From: Minisyncoccota bacterium
GTDB taxonomy: Bacteria > Verrucomicrobiota > Lentisphaeria > Oligosphaerales > MVZH01
Reading direction: 5' to 3'
Length of the DNA: 9,553 bases
NCBI GenBank assembly: GCA_021734725.1
Contig: JAIPIM010000148.1
Span: 1 to 9,553 of the forward strand
Both the position numbers and the translations under genes were made by a program. Position 1 is the first letter of the stretch. Each line of letters starts with the position of its first letter. The notes beneath the pieces were generated by a model. The model was not told the DNA's origin, did not search any database, and worked only from the letters and a program-made list of their open reading frames with translations. Positions 6,187 to 9,553 of the stretch are shown piece by piece.

Positions 6187-7302
6187 TCAAGGCACGTCGA
6201 AGCGGAGAAACTCACACTCCAAGTTTCCGTTCTTCACCTTCTGCCGGTCAAGCGGTGCAACCGGTATGAGCTTTTCCAGTTCTGGATGTCCGGAGAGTAT
6301 GCAAACGCGTGTGCCGTGCATTCGGCTGAATGCAGCCGCTATATGTTTGAACTCGTCGAGGCTCGTTTCAAGCCGTTCGCTGTAAGGAGGATTGGTGACC
6401 ACTATGCCTGCGCCGATGCCGCTGTCGATGTCCGCAATATCCGCCTGTCGAAAGCGGATACGGAGTCCCGCGGCCTGAGCATTCGCCTTCGCCAGAGTCA
6501 AGACCGTTTCATCATTGTCCGAGGCAAAGATGCGGGGCAACTGTTTATGGGCCGCCCGCCGGATGTCGCCGCGGAGGATGCGGAGCTGGTTCGCATCGTC
6601 ATGATCGAAGCATGCCCAGCGTTCAAAGCCGAACCTATCGCGGAAAAGCCCCGGTGCAACATTGCCTGCCCAGAGTGCCGCCTCAATCGCAATTGTTCCT
6701 GAACCGCACATGGGATCGGCCAGCGGCGATTCCCGATCCCACCCGGACATGCGGAGCAAAGCCGCAGCCAGTGTTTCACGCATAGGTGCCGGCCCTGTCG
6801 ACTGACGATATCCCCGTTTGTGCAGAGCAACGCCCGCCAAGTCCAGATAAAGCTTAACTCTGTCTTCCGAGACGTACACAAACAGCCGGACGTCGGGATC
6901 TTTCTTGTCCACAGTTGGACGGTCGCCGAAAGCCTCTCGTATTTGGTCGACTACCGCGTCCTTGACTTTCAGCGCGGTTGTTCCGGAATGCCTGAAGTAA
7001 CGGGAGCGGCAGAAACTGCCCACAGCCAGCGTTTGCCGCGGTGTTATGTAGTGAGTCCAATCCACGTTTATTGTCCCCTCGTAGAGGGCTTCCGGCGTGG
7101 TTGCATGGAAGGTCGTCATCAGAGCCTGGACAGACTGAGCGATCCGTGTTTGCAGGCAGGCGCGCCAGCCATCCGCCCACTCTCCCTTGAACGGGATGCC
7201 GCCTCGGTTGAGTCGGACGCTGTCAAATCCGAGCTCGCACAGCTCATCGCGCAAAGCGCGTTCCGTGCCGGGTATAGCCGGCGCAAAAAAGTCAGTCGCC
7301 AC
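6187..7302 (-). CDS. rlmL: THUMP-domain 23S rRNA guanine-N2 methyltransferase, RlmL/YpsC type
   Basis: A 371-residue enzyme predicted to transfer methyl from S-adenosylmethionine to the exocyclic N2 of a guanosine in 23S rRNA (m2G2445 in E. coli numbering for RlmL). Seen: an N-terminal segment FFAPAIPGTERALRDEL typical of this family, a THUMP-like RNA-binding region to about residue 155, LHKRGYR then RETLAAALL, the SAM-binding motif DPMCGSGT starting at D196, and the catalytic NPPY at N304-Y307. The length matches the single-domain YpsC form and not the fused E. coli RlmKL. The start chosen is GTG at 7302, with AAAGGAG 6 bases before it. An ATG at 7344 in the same frame lacks such a site and adds 14 unconserved residues. 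It lies 50 bases after the tgpA-like gene, so it is probably co-transcribed. The exact target base is inferred from family. Confidence 0.88.
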   Translation of the reverse strand: MATDFFAPAIPGTERALRDELCELGFDSVRLNRGGIPFKGEWADGWRACLQTRIAQSVQALMTTFHATTPEALYEGTINVDWTHYITPRQTLAVGSFCRSRYFRHSGTTALKVKDAVVDQIREAFGDRPTVDKKDPDVRLFVYVSEDRVKLYLDLAGVALHKRGYRQSTGPAPMRETLAAALLRMSGWDRESPLADPMCGSGTIAIEAALWAGNVAPGLFRDRFGFERWACFDHDDANQLRILRGDIRRAAHKQLPRIFASDNDETVLTLAKANAQAAGLRIRFRQADIADIDSGIGAGIVVTNPPYSERLETSLDEFKHIAAAFSRMHGTRVCILSGHPELEKLIPVAPLDRQKVKNGNLECEFLRFDVP

Positions 7303-7308
7303 GTGGGG

Positions 7309-7315
7309 CTCCTTT
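7309..7315 (-). promoter_or_regulatory. Shine-Dalgarno site supporting a GTG start for the methyltransferase
   Basis: Read on the - strand, AAAGGAG is followed by 6 bases and then GTG (7302-7300). This is among the strongest ribosome binding sites in the window and decides against the longer ATG start at 7344. Confidence 0.8.
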
Positions 7316-7352
7316 CTTGTTCGACCCTTAGAGAATTGCGACATGTCGTTTT

Positions 7353-9176
7353 TCAGCCGTGCCGTTTCTCGAAGATACGCGTTTGAGCGGCGTACAGCGA
7401 TTCAGTCTCGATTGTCGGGTATTGCGTGCCCATGTAACGCACAGACTCAAAAGCTTTCGTGAGTATGACCATATCTTCCCGGTACCGAAGTGGAACAAAG
7501 CGAGTGGCAAATTCGCGCGGTGTAGCGTGGCTGGGGCGATGGATTCCATTCGCCTCAAGAAACACAATAACTCTTCGATAGACAGCGATCACTCGATCTG
7601 TGTCACTCAACGACATGTCCGTTTCCGGGTTGGCCGTCAGCGTTTTCCGTTTTATCCTGCGCACCAGGATGACGATAACGATGATGCCGCCGACTACGGT
7701 AGCCAGTTGTACGATGTACTGCACGTGCTGCACAGAATTGCCGGTCACAACATTGGGTGGCGGTGACGGATCGACAATGGCCCAGTAGCGGCCTTTGGGA
7801 GTGGCAACCAAGGCTTCGCACCAGGCGTGCCCCGCGCGATCGGTGATAGTTGTTGTTTGTCCCTGAGCGCTTACCATGTAACCGGTCACAAAACGGGTTG
7901 GGACGCCCGCACTTCGCAGCATCAAAGCCGTGGCCGACGCGAAGTGCACGCACCAACCGCGTCTGGCCTTGAAGAGGAAGTATTCTACCGGATCGATACC
8001 CGCGCGTGTCTGAAATCGCGATGACATGTCGTAACTGGCTTGATTCTGAAGGAAAACGCGTACACGTGCAATACGCTCACGATCACTGCGGGCGCCGGTG
8101 CAGATGCGCTCAACCAAGGCCTGCATGCGTTCGAGCGGGGGCAGGGCAATTGCACCAAGTGGTTTTTGGAGGTTGGGGTCTGGGACTGGATATCGCATCC
8201 ACTGGTACTGTTGAAGGGGGACGTCCGGCTCCGTCGGGTTATCTCTGGCGGACCGATGCTTACCCGGCAGTTCCAGGATCGCGTTGTGCGGTACGACAGG
8301 GGTGTCTTGACGACGTGCCATGTGAACGAAGCAGGATGCCCTGGGCGCGTTGCCTGGAATCCTCCTTGGTTTGCAGCCATATGCAGCGCTGCTTGATGCA
8401 CTGTTTATGCCGCTGGTCCAGGTGCCGTCTTTGTAGTGTGTGAATACCGTTTCCGCAAGGTAACGGGGCAGCGGTCCGCGGAGCGACTGGACGGTACAGA
8501 CGGTTGTGCCTTGAAAGCGCGGAGGTTTGGATTCAAGCGCACAGTTGTGTTCCGAGCCTGTCAACAGCGACAGATAGCGCGTCAGTCCGCCCAGGTGAAG
8601 ACGTACCCAGTCACTGGCGTTGAACGTGACAATGATGGCGAAAACGGTAACTACTATATGAGGCGAAAACCGCCATACGGGGTGTGGTTGCGTCCGGCGC
8701 GCGCGCGGTGCGGGGTGCCACAGGCTGGCGGTAAACAACAACGCGGCCGAGAGAAGAACAAGGACGGATGCCGCGGCGATGAACGGACCGTGGTAAACGG
8801 ATCCGGACGGAAACAGTACCGCGACTCCCAGGCAACTGATCATGGCGAGCGGGACACTTAGCTCGGCGGTGTCTTCCATGCAGAGCAAAGCGAACGCCCA
8901 GGCAAGTGTCAGGCTGACCGCGAAGCTGGGGCTGGGCCCCATATCGGCAAGCGCTTTTTGAATATAATCCGAGTTTAAAAAAAGAGTCGCTACCAATGCC
9001 AATGTTGTGGCTTGAATCAGAATCCCCGTACGCGGCGACATCAGCAGTCGCGCCAAGCCTCCGGCCATCAACGCGAGCATAAAGGCTGCCCAATGCCACT
9101 GGGCTTCTGGGATCATCACATACGACAGGACCAGCAGGAGTGCAATGACCTGTGCTGTGAATCCGGCTTTACGCAT
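7353..9176 (-). CDS. TgpA-like membrane-anchored transglutaminase-fold protein
   Basis: A 607-residue inner-membrane protein with the TgpA layout. The N-terminal ~190 residues hold about seven hydrophobic segments (starting near 8, 28, 51, 84, 104, 131 and 170; DUF3488-like). A non-cytoplasmic domain then carries a transglutaminase core with C409 in RRGWCVHFASA, H450 in RAGHAWCEA and D469 in IVDPSPP, a complete Cys-His-Asp triad. One more membrane segment (about 488-505) is followed by a cytoplasmic tail matching DUF4129, with YRR ... ATPREFATRF ... RYMG. TgpA is essential in Pseudomonas aeruginosa and its natural substrate is not established; homologues usually sit with a MoxR ATPase and a DUF58 protein. 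Start: ATG 9176 with CAGGA 8 bases upstream, which puts the first helix at the N-terminus. The frame extends upstream to 9296, but that would overlap the preceding gene. Confidence 0.88.
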   Translation of the reverse strand: MRKAGFTAQVIALLLVLSYVMIPEAQWHWAAFMLALMAGGLARLLMSPRTGILIQATTLALVATLFLNSDYIQKALADMGPSPSFAVSLTLAWAFALLCMEDTAELSVPLAMISCLGVAVLFPSGSVYHGPFIAAASVLVLLSAALLFTASLWHPAPRARRTQPHPVWRFSPHIVVTVFAIIVTFNASDWVRLHLGGLTRYLSLLTGSEHNCALESKPPRFQGTTVCTVQSLRGPLPRYLAETVFTHYKDGTWTSGINSASSSAAYGCKPRRIPGNAPRASCFVHMARRQDTPVVPHNAILELPGKHRSARDNPTEPDVPLQQYQWMRYPVPDPNLQKPLGAIALPPLERMQALVERICTGARSDRERIARVRVFLQNQASYDMSSRFQTRAGIDPVEYFLFKARRGWCVHFASATALMLRSAGVPTRFVTGYMVSAQGQTTTITDRAGHAWCEALVATPKGRYWAIVDPSPPPNVVTGNSVQHVQYIVQLATVVGGIIVIVILVRRIKRKTLTANPETDMSLSDTDRVIAVYRRVIVFLEANGIHRPSHATPREFATRFVPLRYREDMVILTKAFESVRYMGTQYPTIETESLYAAQTRIFEKRHG

Positions 9177-9184
9177 GATTTCGT

Positions 9185-9189
9185 TCCTG
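9185..9189 (-). promoter_or_regulatory. Shine-Dalgarno site for the TgpA-like gene
   Basis: CAGGA on the - strand lies 8 bases before the ATG at 9176. It supports that start over upstream non-ATG candidates in the same frame. Confidence 0.6.
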
Positions 9190-9244
9190 TTACAAGCTTT
9201 CGGTGGTGATGTCCAGACGTTTACAGGCACCTCTTTTTCGTCGG

Positions 9245-9553
9245 TTAGAGCGTCAGGTCCTGAAACAGTTCCTGTGGTGCGTCTTCCCTCAGCCATACCG
9301 TTCGGATTCGTTGCGGTACTCGACCCCGATCCGGCATTGTATCCGGGCAGACCAGGGAGAATCGGCGGTGCTCAATGCGCAGGATCTCCGAAACGTCTTG
9401 CAGCATACTCATGGACGGAGGATCCAGGCAGAACGCCAGAACAGTGGGCGGTTCTGACCGTACAATCTCGAGATGCTCGAGCATGCAAAGTGAGTTGGTG
9501 ACGCCCTCCGCCCACGACAATGCGGACAGGCTGTCATGGAAACGCTGCAACTG
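9245..9553 (-). CDS. C-terminal part of an unassigned protein, possibly DUF58
   Basis: The frame is open to the right edge of the window and ends at TAA 9247-9245, so about 102 C-terminal residues are visible and the start is outside. Seen: a helix-like segment (SLSALSWAEGVTNSL), then a hydrophobic strand TVLAFCLD, an amphipathic helix (MLQDVSEILRIEHRR) and another strand (FSLVCP). This strand-helix-strand run is what the end of a von Willebrand A-like fold looks like, as in DUF58 proteins. It ends 68 bases before the TgpA-like gene on the same strand, where DUF58 genes are usually found. The identification rests mostly on context and fold pattern; no diagnostic motif is visible in this piece. 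That it is a real coding frame is much surer than its family. Confidence 0.5.
   Translation of the reverse strand, partial: QLQRFHDSLSALSWAEGVTNSLCMLEHLEIVRSEPPTVLAFCLDPPSMSMLQDVSEILRIEHRRFSLVCPDTMPDRGRVPQRIRTVWLREDAPQELFQDLTL

Noticed and set aside
6286..6702. 138-residue + strand open frame
   Set aside because: Shadow of the methyltransferase coding strand with no ribosome binding site of note and no recognisable motif.
7303..7344. ATG at 7344 as the methyltransferase start
   Set aside because: No ribosome binding site before it, while AAAGGAG lies 6 bases before the GTG at 7302 where family similarity starts.
6820..7386. 188-residue + strand open frame
   Set aside because: It lies antisense to the methyltransferase gene, shows no family motifs, and the opposite strand carries the SAM-binding and NPPY motifs.
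8006..8443. 145-residue + strand open frame
   Set aside because: Antisense to the TgpA-like gene, with composition typical of a shadow frame.
8436..8861. 141-residue + strand open frame with many Arg and Lys
   Set aside because: Antisense to the membrane-segment and extracytoplasmic-domain coding part of the TgpA-like gene, with no motifs; the charge reflects the complement of the other strand's codons.

Overview
The window is dense, bacterial, protein-coding DNA with short gaps and recognisable Shine-Dalgarno sites. It has no RNA genes, CRISPR arrays or insertion sequences that I can see. The gene content (TgpA-type transglutaminase, RlmL-type methyltransferase, HDFNN-type hybrid histidine kinase, and a small anchored protein with beta-rich repeats) suggests an environmental Gram-negative bacterium, perhaps from the PVC/Kiritimatiellota side or the deltaproteobacterial side. 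That placement is a guess, because no marker gene is present.

The left part (1-3344, + strand) reads as one operon. It holds the C-terminal end of a sucrose-phosphatase-type HAD phosphatase, then a GT4 glycosyltransferase of the sucrose-phosphate / mannosylfructose-phosphate synthase group. A GalT-like nucleotidyltransferase of the HIT superfamily follows, then a small membrane-anchored protein built from two copies of a ~46-residue unit. Synthase plus phosphatase is the classic pair for a non-reducing disaccharide such as sucrose or mannosylfructose, which is usually a compatible solute. The GalT-like enzyme plausibly makes or recycles the sugar-1-phosphate or nucleotide-sugar donor.

The middle part (3345-6007, + strand) is an 850-residue hybrid sensor kinase, PAS-GAF-PAS-HisKA-HATPase-REC. 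It is preceded by a 110-base leader with a perfect 8+8 bp inverted repeat.

The intergenic stretch 6008-6186 separates convergent genes. It contains a nested set of inverted repeats, including a perfect 10+10 bp outer pair, and is the most structured non-coding piece of the window.

The right part (6187-9553) is on the - strand and looks like one operon read right to left. It starts with the C-terminal end of a protein compatible with DUF58, followed by a TgpA-like membrane transglutaminase and an RlmL/YpsC-type rRNA guanine-N2 methyltransferase. DUF58 plus TgpA is a common pairing; the methyltransferase appears to be a passenger.

I see no clearly unprecedented system. The best leads are the GalT-containing disaccharide cluster with its duplicated small protein, the nested inverted-repeat element, and the palindrome in front of the hybrid kinase.
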